This document shows, in pieces, positions 29,839 through 42,314 of a DNA stretch of 64,000 nucleotides. The notes under the pieces were generated by a model. It was given only the letters and a program-made list of their open reading frames with translations, was not told the DNA's origin and searched no databases. A program made the position numbers and the translations under genes. Origin of the DNA: Chondrilla cf. caribensis (lineage: Eukaryota; Porifera; Demospongiae; Chondrillida; Chondrillidae); NCBI GenBank assembly GCA_964020155.1, contig OZ026566.1, positions 1,755,789-1,819,788 on the forward strand, in the 5' to 3' direction. Each line of letters opens with the position of its first letter. Within the stretch, counting starts at the first letter, position 1.

Positions 29839-30276
29839 TACAACATAAATTGTAACAACATACGTACCAACAGCACTTCGAGATCCGTACTTCCAAGGTT
29901 CTGGACAAGCAATACTGCCAAGTTTCTTTTCACCTGAAATCATAGAATAACTATCTGTTTAATAATGTTTCTGGATAAATCAAACATTTGGATCTATGGT
30001 CTACCTCGGTCCTTAGTCAAATTATAATAGTACAGTACGTACTACCATAGACACTCCATACCATGTAACGTATAGGGTGCCTATGGGTCTATGCTAGAAT
30101 TATGATCATGCTCAGTCAGGCTACTTAATGGAATACGGACCTTCACCTCTAATTTATTGACGGAACACCAAAATAAAAGCACGCCAAGAATAACACCCGG
30201 GATTAACCATAGATACTCCAATTAACTTAGGATCTAAGAAGCTTAATGTTGAGTTCACTCACAGTCCTTGCACACC

Positions 30277-33200
30277 ATGTCTTCGGATCTGAAGAAGCCG
30301 GAGCCGATGACTCACGAAAGAGGTAAACCCTGTAATTACCATTGTATTTTGCAGGACTTGATTTGTCTGAAAAATGGCTGCTGTACTCTGTCACGGTCTT
30401 TGATTGTGAAAAGGAATCATCTCAATCTAGCTTTGAAGTAGATACAGTGCTTTCTCAGAATTGTGAACTGTCTCCTATATCACATTTTCGTTTCAGAATT
30501 GTGATCCATTTCTATATTGTTTGGCCCTTACCTGGCTATGGAAAGCGAAGAAGGTACTGTCACCTGTGTTTAGTATTTGCTTAGTTTTTACGTGGTTACC
30601 AGGACGCATATGATACATGTTTTTATTGCATCACTGTGCAGAAACCAAGACTCAAACCTCTGATACAGTTGGCAGTATTCTGAGTGCGGAGGAAATACAG
30701 TGCTGGTCTTCTGTCAAGGAGGATCCTGCTGATTTTCAAAGCTGGATCAAATTATTACAGTTTGCCGAGCAGAAGGTAATCACAACCCACATTTAACTCG
30801 TATTTCTCTTCCCAGCTTACACTCGCCAGCCTTGTTGAACTAGACTGAAGCACTCCGTTGTGTGCTGTGGGCTGGTTCATCGCTTGGCTGGAATGGATTG
30901 TTCTTCCATCACTGAAGTAAGAGTGAGCTATGTGTGCATGGACTATGTACATGACCGATTTGCTCAAGTTGGGTACATGTACGTGTGTACAATGAGGTGG
31001 TTTTATCTGATGTATGTGATCATAACATTTCTCTCTGCAATGCCTAGATGGTTCTTACGTGTTTAGCTGGAGTACATACTACGTACATTTGCTTGAATTT
31101 TACATGTAAAGTCCAATGGTTAAAGTAGTGGTGTGACCTAGCTGTGTTACATTGAGTATGTATGTTCCTATATGTGTAGCCTACAATATACGTACGTATG
31201 TTGTTATGGATTCATACATATTTCTAGTCCCAGGTAACTTCAGCACGAGAAGCCTTTGAGCAATTTCTGCAACATTATCCATTTTGCTATGGCTACTGGA
31301 AGAAGTTTGCAGAGTACGAGAAGAAACATTCCGGAGTGGAAGAGGCAAAGAAAGTGCTCGAAAGAGGTTTATCTGCTATTCCACTGAGTGTCGACCTGTG
31401 GATTCATTACTTGAACTTCATTATTCAGTATCATAAAGGATGCTGGGATCAGAGTATCAGAAAGTCAGTTTGATAGTTCTGACCCCATCTAGAATATCCT
31501 ATGTATTTGGTAGTTACTTGCTCATATTTTCACCAGCGCATTTGAGGAAGCTGTTGACAAGTGTGGCCTTGAAGCCAAGTCTGGGAGGCTGTGGGAGGCC
31601 TTTATAGACTGGGAGAAATCACATGGAAAGATTGAATACGTCCTGGGGCTCTATGACAGACTGCTTGTGATCCCAGTCATCCCCTGTGAGGTACACTTTG
31701 AAAAGTAAGTGTGTATGTATGAACAAAGGGTTCATACTGATGTGGACGTTATACTCTAAATGTACATACGTACAGTATGTACGTAGATTCATTCAATCAT
31801 GCATGTTTAAGATGGTTGACACAGTGACAATTGTAAGTACGAATTCCTGCTAATTGAGATCCATTTACACCAGAGAGTATGCATGCCTGTGCAGAATATT
31901 CATTGCACTTATTGAACCTGTAATACATACGTACGTAAGTATGTACGTATGTCTTTTTTTCCATGCACAGGTTTCAACAATTTGTGAACTCACATGATCC
32001 AGAGCAGATGCTCAAGCCCAGTGAACTTTTGCAGTTGAAGGAGGGGCTCGAGGAAGAAGTGCAGTCGAGCAGCACCACAAAGGACATTGAAGAGGTTTGT
32101 TGTGCGTGGGATGGTTGTTGCAACAGTAGCTAAGAATACTCTGCAAATGTGCATGTTGTACTCCAGAATGGTATCAGTGTAGTCAACAAGAACCTGCTAT
32201 CCGTTCTTTGCTGAGATACAATACTTTTATGGAACGAAAGTCATCTTTTATCCAAGTCTTGGAAGTTTACGTGTTCCGACGCTGAAGAACCAGTTGGGTG
32301 TTCACTTTCATAGATATCTGTGAACCACCATGATCTCACAGTTGTGACCTGGACCTGACCCTGAATGTCTGTTCTGTGTAGGATACAGATACCGGTCCAC
32401 CTGGTATGGAAGATGGTCCCGAATGGGAGGACGAAGCTGATGTTGCTCCCCCAGGGACTGGAGAGGAAGACAGAACTTTCACAAGAGTTAACACATCTAC
32501 GAACTCAGTGAGTAGATTCCGTGGTGCTATTCATGGTGATCCTGTGTTTTGCATCCAGGCATCCTGTGAAGACAAACTCAATATGAGGCATGTGTGCCAT
32601 GGCAAGCATTGAACTTATGTGTTGTGTGTCTGTAAATGTCTTGTATCTTGTGTTTATTTTGCTTTCATAGTTCTATGCTACCGTGCGTCAATGATCCAGA
32701 TTATGAGAGCAGAGGATGCTGTACTGTACATATTGCATGGTGTAGAGTTTACATATGATATGCGTCTGTTGTGTGTGTGTGTCACTTGTTGTGAATTTTG
32801 TATGTGTTTGTGAATTCCACTCAGACTCCTGTTGTGATGAGACTGCGAGAAAGAATCATCGAGTCAAGAAGGAATGTGTTCAACATAACACTTGCCGAAG
32901 TGGAGAAGAGGAAACAATTTGAAACAGCTGTGAGTTATAATTACTTTTCTTGTACGTATGTATGTATGTATATATGTGTGAGAATCTTCCATCGTTTATT
33001 TCCTATTCTGTATTTTTTCTGTAGATTAAGCGGCCATATTTCCATGCTAAACCTTTAGATAAAGTACAGCTTCAGAACTGGAGAGATTACTTGGATTTTG
33101 AAATTTCTCAGGGAAATCGAAGAAGGATAATCTTTCTCTTTGAACGTTGTGTGGTTGCTTGTGCCCTTTATGAGGAATTTTGGCTCAAGGTCAGGGTGTT

Positions 33201-35619
33201 TGTACATACGTACGTACCTACATACGTATGTACATGCATGCATGCCTGATGTGGAGTTGATGTGTATTATGGGTAATCAAAGTACATAGTATTATGGTTC
33301 TCTTGTCACCCACTTACAGTTTCTAGACTACATTGAGCCACTCGATGCAAAGTATGCCAGCTCTGTTTATGAGAGAGCTTGCACCACTCACTGTCCTAAC
33401 AGTACTGTGTTGTCTGCAAGATATACCATGTATGCTGCTAAGACTGGTATGTGTTACTATCATGTGTACAGATGGTTGGGGTTTCTGAATTCACTCTGTG
33501 AAAACTTTCTTCTTGGTAGCTGATATTGACTTGGCTCGTGAAGTTTTGGAGAAAATTGAGAGCAAAAAGCCAGGTAATGTTTTGTCAAGGATTCACCGTA
33601 TTGTGTTGGAGAGACAGCATGGACACCTTGATAAGGTGGAGGAGTTGTTCAGAGACTCTGTGGACAACGCAGAAGATCAGGAGACAAGAATATTTTATTT
33701 GAAAAGATACTCAACGTTTGCTGCCAAGGTACGAACGTATGTCCTCCTGTTTGTCTGAAGTGATCTGTTATTAAGTTCGAATGTTTAAATGAAATATAAT
33801 TTTGTTCAGTTTTCAAAGGATCTACCCAAAGCTCGTGCTGTAATTAAGGAAGCTATTGAGCAAGACTCGGTCAGTCTAGCCATTTGAGTAGGCGTGTTTC
33901 TATGTGTTGTAATTGACATGATGTTTGTGTGATTCATGTACGTAGGATAATGACTCTCTGTACCTGCAATGGCTGGATCTAGAGCTATCTGACTGTCTTG
34001 GAAACAGGGAAGGTGTCATGGAATGTTTCGATAGTATCCAGAAAAGTGCTTTGAGTGCTGAACAAAAGGCTGTGTTCGCTCAAAGAAAACTACAATACTT
34101 GCAAGAATTTGGAGAAAGCTTGGTAAAGTACGTATACATGTACGGATGTGTACTGAATGTATGTAATGTATTTGCACATATTATGTGCATACGTATATTG
34201 TCATGCATGAACAGTACAGTGTATGGTATGTACCCATCTAAGATCTTGCATTAGGTTTGTGTGTAGTATGTACGTATGTATGTTTGAGGACTTGGATTTG
34301 CTGTGTATGTACGTACTAGATGCTTGTATGTCAGAATCTCAAGTAACAGTATAAATTATTATTATTATTAGGAGAAATCATTTCAGTATAAATTTTTCAA
34401 TAGTATCGATCATAAAGGGGTTAAGAGAATTTGAACTAATATAATCTATAACAAAAAATAATAACCAATTATGGTGTAGACTAAAGAAATCAATATTAAT
34501 TATGTACGTATAGCCGTCCATCGCAGGGAGGACAACCTTTAGGTCAGTTATGGAAGTAGAGTTCACACCATTGGTTCATCATGCTTGACTACCTCACACC
34601 GTTGGGTTCAACATGTTTCCACTGTAGACTCACAGTCAGGCTTCCACTGCTATCTCTTATCTCTGCTTGTCCTAATCAGAGCTATCACCAGTCACAAGAC
34701 AGTAGCACTTCCTCTTAATCGAACCTTTAAAGGGGGTGTCTAGTCACTACACACAACTTCCTAATACTGTAACTACATTTTCCTATTAAGATTCCATTTT
34801 TACTTGAGTTGGTTGATTTGTGGTGAGTGAAACACATTGAAGAAAGTGTTTGCTCATATTTTGTAGTGTCTTGGAAGCTTATGATGAATACGAGCAGGTT
34901 AGTGGGAAGGCTTCTCCAGGGATGCTCTCGAGGAAAAGGATGGTGGATGACAGTCAGATGTATGTGCATGCATTCAGTCTTCTTACTAGTGTTGCTGTCC
35001 CAGAGCAGTGTAAAGTGATGGTGTTTCAGTAGATCTTTTAACATTGTGCCAACTAGGTCTGATTCTAAGAAGACTAAAAGTGCAAATGAGGAAACCGTAT
35101 CTAATGGCAATCCTACTGGTGCAGATGGTGTGAAAACACAGTCCTCAGAAAGTGTCTCAGGTTCACCAAGTACTACCACCATGCAAGCAGCAACACCCAC
35201 AACTCCAACTCCAACCACTAGTCAGAGTCCCCAGGTGCAATTGGACCCTAATGCATGGGCCGCGGCAACCTACGACCAGCAGTACCAGCAGCAGTACCAA
35301 CAACAGTACCAGCAGTACCAGCAGCAGTGGGCTGCATACTATAGCCAACAACAGGTTTGTTTGGATTAATGGCTGTCTCAAAAGCCTTATTAGACATGAG
35401 TACAGTATGTGCAGTAGTATGGATTCCTTTAGGAAGCGGTGTCAGTATTGAGTGTGTATGAATGCATGATATGAATGCTATTGTTGTAGGGCTTCCATAT
35501 CCTGTTGTGGGTATGTACCTACAAGTGGGAGTACAACTGAGTATTCATCTCTTCCCTTTGTGTAGGCTTATGGACAGTACTCCGCTTACCCACAGCAAAC
35601 ACAGTACTACAGTACATGA
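30277..35619 (+). CDS. PRPF39: Pre-mRNA-processing factor 39 (U1 snRNP-associated)
   Basis: Fifteen exons join in frame to 708 codons: 30277-30322, 30642-30775, 31228-31463, 31537-31704, 31971-32094, 32382-32507, 32825-32929, 33025-33189, 33320-33446, 33520-33728, 33810-33869, 33946-34127, 34867-34959, 35057-35354, 35566-35619. The protein is built of HAT (half-a-TPR) repeats: [85 protein letters not shown]. These follow the PRPF39/Prp39 order exactly. Prp39 proteins hold U1 snRNP at the 5' splice site. The C-terminus ends in a Gln/Tyr-rich tail ([18 protein letters not shown]) as in animal PRPF39. Exon 13's join is chosen because it restores the [11 protein letters not shown] motif. A 21-nt micro-exon near 35490 is possible but was not used. 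Confidence 0.95.
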
Positions 35620-35974
35620 ACTTGTGTCAGCGGGAGCTCTAGTGTGTGTATTTGTAGTGTACCGATCTGATTATGACATGTATGTGTGTAGTGGTATGTA
35701 TAACAAATGCACAGTGCTGTATCAATACCATACAATCATGCATGTATTGCTGTCTTTAATTTTATGCTAATTTCGATTGATTTTGATCATGATACACATG
35801 TCATAAGTGCATGTATTGAACAAAGAAAAGAAAAAAAATGTACAACATCATCACTGTAGATCATGGTACTGTAAATTTGAATAAAATTAACAACAAATCT
35901 CACAATATTAATGAACATTATTATGTTGCAATAAGAATCAGTTAGAGATGTCACAATACACATACATGTATGAA

Positions 35975-36532
35975 TCAGTGAGTCTCTTGATTGTTGTCCG
36001 TCCAGAGGTAATATGTCCCTGAATCTTGAGAGGTGGTGTTGACCCCGTTCACAGGCACAGGCGCTGGGTTGGTAGCGGGTCGAGTCGAAGTACTCTGCGT
36101 ATTATTAGTATCACCACTCGCTTCTCCTTGATCGTTTTGTTTGATTGTGGATTCGGGTCCTTGGTTATCCTCCAAAGTATTATCTTCACAGGTTTTTATA
36201 CTCATTGTGTCGTTGGATTTCACGTCGACCTCTTGATTTGCTTCCACACTCGGTAACTCTTTCGCCTCTTCGTAAGTGGGGGGCGGCGATCCAGCTATCT
36301 TTATAGAATGGTGCCAGTCAAAAGTTGGTGGAACGGGGGCTTCGGGAGGTTGCTGTCTAGCTTGTTGTCTTCTGGCCTGTACCTCTGCCCTTTGGGCTTG
36401 TATCATTCTCCTTTGGTAAAGATACTTCAAACAGAGTTTTATCATAATTGCCAGGAAAATAAAGAACAAAATCGCTAGAATCAAAGTTACGGCAGCGCCA
36501 ATGAAGGCGGCTGAAGTATTGTTGAGGAGCAT
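35975..36532 (-). CDS. Single-pass membrane protein with PPxY motif
   Basis: A 185-residue frame without introns, starting at the ATG complementary to 36530-36532 (MLLNNTSAAFIGAAV). A short N-terminus with an N-glycosylation site (NNTS) is followed by one hydrophobic helix (FIGAAVTLILAILFFIFLAI) and then a basic Arg/Gln-rich segment (YLYQRRMIQAQRAEVQARRQ), giving an N-out/C-in topology. The cytoplasmic tail holds SPPPTYEEAKEL, a PPxY motif that binds WW domains of NEDD4-type ubiquitin ligases, and then an acidic low-complexity stretch. I do not recognise the family; several unrelated adaptors share this plan. It converges with PRPF39 (about 355 bases between stop codons) and starts head-to-head with the FHA gene. 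Confidence 0.72.
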   Translation of the reverse strand: MLLNNTSAAFIGAAVTLILAILFFIFLAIMIKLCLKYLYQRRMIQAQRAEVQARRQQARQQPPEAPVPPTFDWHHSIKIAGSPPPTYEEAKELPSVEANQEVDVKSNDTMSIKTCEDNTLEDNQGPESTIKQNDQGEASGDTNNTQSTSTRPATNPAPVPVNGVNTTSQDSGTYYLWTDNNQETH

Positions 36533-36820
36533 AACGACCAACAATCAAATATAACCTGTTGAGATCCGATGGAAGAGTCTCTTAAATACGGTTTATTATA
36601 TACGTAGTCTATTCTTCAATTGAATAGACGAACTTGTGAAGCGTTGTTGCCCTTGGAATGAGGTAAATCCTAATGTGATTATGCGGTTAACGCCTCCTCA
36701 ACCAGCATTCCTTGGTGCCCCGCGTATCCCGTCCTATTAGCTCTGGCAGTATGGTAATATACACAGATACTATATCAGTGTAAGTTTATAAATCCTGAAA
36801 GAAATCGAAATATAACTTAT
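36533..36820. promoter_or_regulatory. Divergent promoter, PPxY gene / FHA gene
   Basis: 288 bases separate the two start codons on opposite strands. No other gene fits between them, so both promoters lie here. No TATA box in a typical position was recognised. Confidence 0.5.
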
Positions 36821-39800
36821 ATGGAGCAAATAGTGTTGCAACCGGAGATAAAGTACTCCATTGGAAGATCTCAGAACTGTCATATCATTATAAGGGACAA
36901 CCACATCAGTAATGAACACTGTTTTGTTTGGTCTACAATCCAAGAGCTGGGGAAGGAGCAAGATGTGAGGTCACTTTACATTGAAGACTGCAGTTCTAAT
37001 GGTACTTGGATACAGCAGCATAGTGCGAGCGAACCTTGTAGTAGTACTTCTACAGGGTTTGTTAGATTGGTGAAAGGCATCAAAACTCAACTAGCAGTCA
37101 ATGATTGCATCCACCTGAAATCCCCACAAGTATTTCCAAATAATTCTATTGGATTTGTTTTCAAGATGGACAAGAGCAAAAATTTCAAATTAGAACCACT
37201 ACAGCACAGCTACGGTAAATCTCAAAATGTATCAGATGTTGTGACATTTCTGCATTCGCATGAGACTGTAGTGGATGGCTTGCTACCAAATAAGAAACCT
37301 AAACTGGTCACGTTTGAAAGTGAGGAGAACCCCTTGCTGGGATCCCAGGAAGAATACTGCCCCACCTGTATGAGCGTGTTTGCATTGCCAGAACTGATTG
37401 ACCATGCAGAATTGTGTTGCTTGCTAAACAAAGGGAAAACGAAAATATCAGGTGGGTGTTTGTAGTGGGTGGTTGTTTGTACTGGGCTCTTGTGCTGAGT
37501 GCTTGTAATGGGTTGTTGTGGTGCTAATTGTGCAGGTGCTACTTTCTGGGAATTTTACTACACAATATTTTACGTATATGTAGGTGTATGATCTTGAATA
37601 TAATGTGTATTATTTTATAAAGCTAAATTCATCTCTATATTCATTTGATTTTCACAGAATTGCATTATTCTATGAAATTTTATAATTATACTCTGAAGTA
37701 CGTGGTTTTCTATGACAGTTTTACCACATACGTAGATGACAAATATACATTTCTTTAGTTTCATTGTGTTCAACCTTTCTTGAATTTTCTTGAAATGCTG
37801 TTGACGCCAGGTTAATTATTGAAAAGTTTTAAGAGACGGAACCTCAAATTCAATCCTGAGATTGCCTTATTTTCTTCATTCAGCAGGTCCCATCAAGGGA
37901 GCCTCAACTTCTTTTGATGAAAGTGATGAAAATCAAATAGAAGAAGATTTGGAGCTATGTGGATACTGCCTTAAGGAATTTCCTGTTGTCAAGCTCATTC
38001 AGCATGCTGCATCTTGCTCATCAAGACATGACCTTGTAAGCCTAGCAACACTCAGATATTTACATTCAGAAAAAGCTTGTATTGCTTGTACAAACACATG
38101 TTACATACGTACTTCTGTTCTGTGTTCTCATTGTTCATACTTCAATAGAACAAGATTGTGATGGAACAGTGCCATCATTGCTGGATGTTGTTCTCGCTGA
38201 GTGACCTTTTCAACCACGTTGCAGTATGTCCGGCGAAATTGGAAACTAGCAGCCAGGTGACAACATATGTCATCTATTGATGTGTTGTGTGTACAGTACA
38301 TGCACTGTACAATGCTGTCGGCACACACAGGATGCACCTGTGCAGTCCAGCCAGGATGTTCATGGTGAAGCCATTGAGAGGTGTATGCATTGCTTTAGAG
38401 ACTTCCCTGTCAGTAGACTTGTGATTCATTCTGCAAAGTGTAAAGGGGACTTGCTCGGAGAACAGAAGAATAGGTTTAAAGATTTTCTTCCATCTGTACA
38501 TGATGTACGTATGTAAGAATACAATGTGTATAATTTTTGTACATACATATGCCAGTAATATGCTATAATTTTGCTTTGTATGTAGTTTGATGCGATGGCA
38601 ATGCTAGTGTTATCACCAACTCAGCAAGCTGCAGTGGATTTTGTTGTCAGGAGGTCCCAGATGGCATCGACTGCTGTGATGCCAGAACTTCTGTCTCGTG
38701 TGAAGAGTTTAGGGTATAATGACGACGATATTAAAAAGTGAGTATGCATGTTGTTTCAGGTATTTAGCTGGATATAATTTATTGCAACCTTTAGCTCACA
38801 TATTGTAGCACCATGTTATGTATAGGACATTCTATTGGATCAAGTATGAAGCTCCTATAATAATCCACATCAACCTGGATACGGTTCTGAAATACCTGGT
38901 GGAGGATACACATTACCGCAACCTTTTTGAGACTGGAACTGGATTTGGGTCCACCGACTTTTCATGTCGAAAGTCTTGGGAGGTATGCACTTCCACTAGG
39001 ACAGCATCAGTATGAAGTGTGTTGCCTGACATTTACATATGGTATTTGCTAAACAGGATCGTATTTTCAATGGAATATACCACAACAGCTCACCTCATGA
39101 GAGAGTGAAGTATGGAGTATTGAACATAGGTAATGTTACTTCGTGTGACCGTTAGCTGTTCACATTTCTTCATGCTGTGTTTATTGTGGTTGCTGTTTGT
39201 CCCGGTCATAATTACTCCAAATTCCTCCCATACCATACCATGGTTCTACTTCTGACAGAAGATTTCACCTATCTAATCATAATTTCCTCCAGTCATACTT
39301 CTCTCTGAATAGTTGCACTTTCTATAAGGGCAGTCTCTTCTTAGCAACATGTTTTATATGTAGTACAGATACAGGATGTATGTTTATACATGTAGTAATT
39401 GTGTCAGTCACAACAGCCAATTGGTATTCATTACATGGAATACTAATTAAGGATAACAATAATGTTATTACGAAGTATTATGTGTCCTCCCGAAAGTCTT
39501 TGATGTAGAAGTATAGATTCTTCCTTAGTGGAATTGAGATGTAGTTTTCATGAATGTTTTCCTCTATATTTGTTCACAGTTGGTGATATCAATGGAGTAA
39601 AGTCTTGCTATCCTTATGGCGATTCATTCCTGCAGGTACGTACGTGCATATGCATGTCCTCCCCAAACAGACCAATAGATCAACCCATCGGAAAGCAAGC
39701 ATGTGTGTACATACCATCTGCTGTGTGCGAAGTTTAGGCAACACAATGGAGCCACACCTCTGTATTTCACTACCCCTGAAACCTCAATCCTTACAATTGT

Positions 39801-41613
39801 GTAAACTACAGAACTACATGCAGTTTCTTTCCCATAGTGTCATGGTGTGGTAGAGTATGTACTTTCTCACATAACTTACTCAATGAATCCTTGCCCAATT
39901 TAAATATGTAATGCCACTTTGAGAAACACTATTTTTAAATTCTGCTTGCTATTCTTAAAAGGATTCTGTCTATAATGGTGTTCATAGCTTCTTCACTACA
40001 TAATAGATTTACATCATTTATTTTATCAATTTAGGTGAAGTGGATAATTAAGGTCCAAACTGTACAAATTGATTGTCAGTGAATAGGAATCTAGAATTTC
40101 ACTCTTGTCAATCATAGATCATAGATGCAATCCTTTCAATGTTTGCAATCAATCAGTCTTGACAAGGGTAATGTCCTGGTATTATTCTTGACTCCAGTCC
40201 TGCACAACATCAAACGCATCTTCTCTTGTGTTTCAATGACAGCACTCATTAATTTGACATACCATGATACACATTGCAAGGTTTAGGCTTACCATTATAA
40301 AATGAAGCATTAGGTAGTTAAAAGTTGTAATATGAGCTTCGTGCCTTTTAGTGGTGTTTTGTACATTATACTTGCTAACCTGTGTACATGTTACTATAGT
40401 AATTATTCGTGTTATACTTACATATATGCCATACTTTGCATTGTGTGTTCATTCATTTAGCTCAAGAAGGTTCGTCTACGGACAACTTTTGCTTCAATGG
40501 ACACTGCATTTGAAGGCGTAAAACTGGCCTGTTGTGAGCACTATGCTAATGTTCTGGCTGAATATAACAATACAGAATTGCAAGCAGTGAGTTGGAAGTA
40601 TTGAAGGTTTTCGTCCACTTGCTACCAATGGTACATATAAAAAAAATATATGTATATTGTTTCCATGGTTACAGCACTGAATTAGAATCCCTAACTGGGG
40701 TATAAAAGTTATAGATGCCTATAGCTCTTATTAACTCCTGCTCTTGTACGCCAGTAAGAAATTTTATGGTTCTTTTGTTATCCTGGATCTTATGTTCTTT
40801 AAGAGACCCTTGTCTTTGGTCGTACATACGTAGTTCATTCAGGCACTTTATGTGCATTTCAGCGATTAAATTTCCCAAATGCAGGAAGGAACGTTTGTCA
40901 TGGTTCAGGAGCTAGATGTAAGCAAAAATTGGAAGCACTTTACAGCGAGAATGCCGTATCTCCTTGTACAGGCCATCCCAAGAGCATGGCAAAGCAAAAC
41001 CTGTACAAGGAGATCCATGTTACCAAAGGGCCTAGTGGCAGACATCCTCTTCATTAATAGTATAATGATGGTGATTGTGCAGTAGTCTGGTTCACAGAGT
41101 AAACTAAGTATAATACATATTGTGTTTTAACATACTCGCCAAGGTCTTTCAATTGATATACTGTGCAAACTAATTCACCTGCTTTGTTGGAAATAAATTT
41201 GCTAAACCTGCATTACACCTTTTGCCAATTACCTCAGAATACCTTATTGCAGCCTATCTCTACTCATGCATGTACTGTACACATTTCATATCATTGTCCC
41301 AGATAATAAATGTGGCTACTCGAAGAGTTCCTTGGGCTGAATCAACTGTTATTTCAAACTACAAGGAGGTGAGCATGTTGAACATGCTATGTTGATCATT
41401 CATGACGCTGGCATGCATAGGGATGTATATGTACTTGTCGTACTGTAGGTCCAGGTCCATGGGCCGATATGTTTGTCAGAGAACACCGACTGCATTGTTG
41501 TGAATGGCAGATTCAAACACAATGATCACATCACTAAGTTGCTGGAAATCTTTGTGAAAAAGAACAACTGCAATTTAATATGGATGGACGCAGTTGATTC
41601 TGGTAGCTTGTAA
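36821..41613 (+). CDS. FHA protein with four UBZ4/Rad18-type zinc fingers
   Basis: Eleven exons join in frame to 619 codons: 36821-37451, 37884-38035, 38149-38256, 38331-38504, 38586-38737, 38826-38982, 39057-39129, 39580-39635, 40461-40586, 41303-41368, 41449-41613. Residues about 1-110 form an FHA domain (YSIGRSQNC, HISNEHC, SSNGTWIQ), a phosphothreonine reader. Four fingers follow at about 180-199, 236-255, 269-288 and 315-334, each exactly C-x2-C-x11-H-x3-C, the Rad18/UBZ4 ubiquitin-binding pattern. A short UBA-like helix (SRVKSLGYNDDDI) precedes a roughly 210-residue C-terminal domain with DTHYRNLFETGTG, ERVKYGVLN, CYPYGDSFLQLKKVRLRTTF, HYANVLAEY and YKEVQVHGP. I have seen this domain type in invertebrate proteins but cannot name it. 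A role in ubiquitin-linked DNA-damage or immune signalling is inference. The exon 2 acceptor is a NAGNAG. Confidence 0.82.
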
Positions 41614-42204
41614 GCTAGTTCATTAGCATGTACATTTTGTTGAATTTCAGCATAACGCATGTACATGTATGGTTCATTTTTTATTTTTTTTCCAATTTGT
41701 TTCATTGTAGCATTTGAATGATATCCGTGTACTATACAATATTTGTAACATTAATTAATAAATATATGGAACTTTATAAAAAGATATTATAGTCTACCTC
41801 AAGTGGCCATATGGCATACTATATGCTGCAGTAACATTTTTGAAGTATTCAGGTTCGATATACCTGCGTCAGGTAGGTGATAAAATCCTGTGCATGTGAG
41901 GTGTATGTTTGGGCTCTTGCATGGTCATGGATTAGTTCATAGTTGTCAATATCGATCCCTGTAGCATAGGTACAGTACGTGTTTGGCATCACTTCAGGCA
42001 GTCTGGTCTATTATAGTGCATAATATTGTAGCATAATAAAAATAATGGATACATATGTAACAGTACTATAATATATAGTACGTAATGTACGACAATTCAC
42101 ATATAATATACTACACTATACATACAATATTAATTAATTTTATTGTAATAATATTATATTATTGACTGTTATATTGCATAATTATAATAGGTAAACACAT
42201 TTGT

Positions 42205-42314
42205 ATTGTTATCATGTACACATCCTCATAATCAATTGCTATTTCAAACATTGCACTTCACATTGAAATTAATTTCTGTTTGTATACGTACAAAACCCAA
42301 GGATATCACAAGAT
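42205..42314. repeat. 110-bp direct repeat, copy 1
   Basis: Matches 42907-43016 with few differences (for example CACATCCTCATAATCAATTG versus CACGTCCTCATAATTAATTG). The two copies flank about 590 bases. Confidence 0.85.

Larger units (their letters stand above)
16690..29852. repeat. Tandem segmental duplication, unit 2 (reductase 3)
   Basis: Second copy of the segment described at 10964-16689, abutting it directly: the junction runs ACAACATAAATTG|AATAGACCG. It is longer because an 8.3-kb composite insertion (19621-27950) lies in the 3' flank. Subtracting insertions, both units are about 4.4-4.8 kb. It keeps the empty site for the unit-1 helicase-bearing element at 29835-29842. Confidence 0.8.

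Noticed and set aside
35488..35515. 21-base micro-exon in PRPF39 (after GTTGTAG, before GTATGT)
   Set aside because: It would fit the phase, but adds a hydrophobic stretch (GFHILLW) to a Gln/Tyr-rich tail, which is implausible without transcript support.
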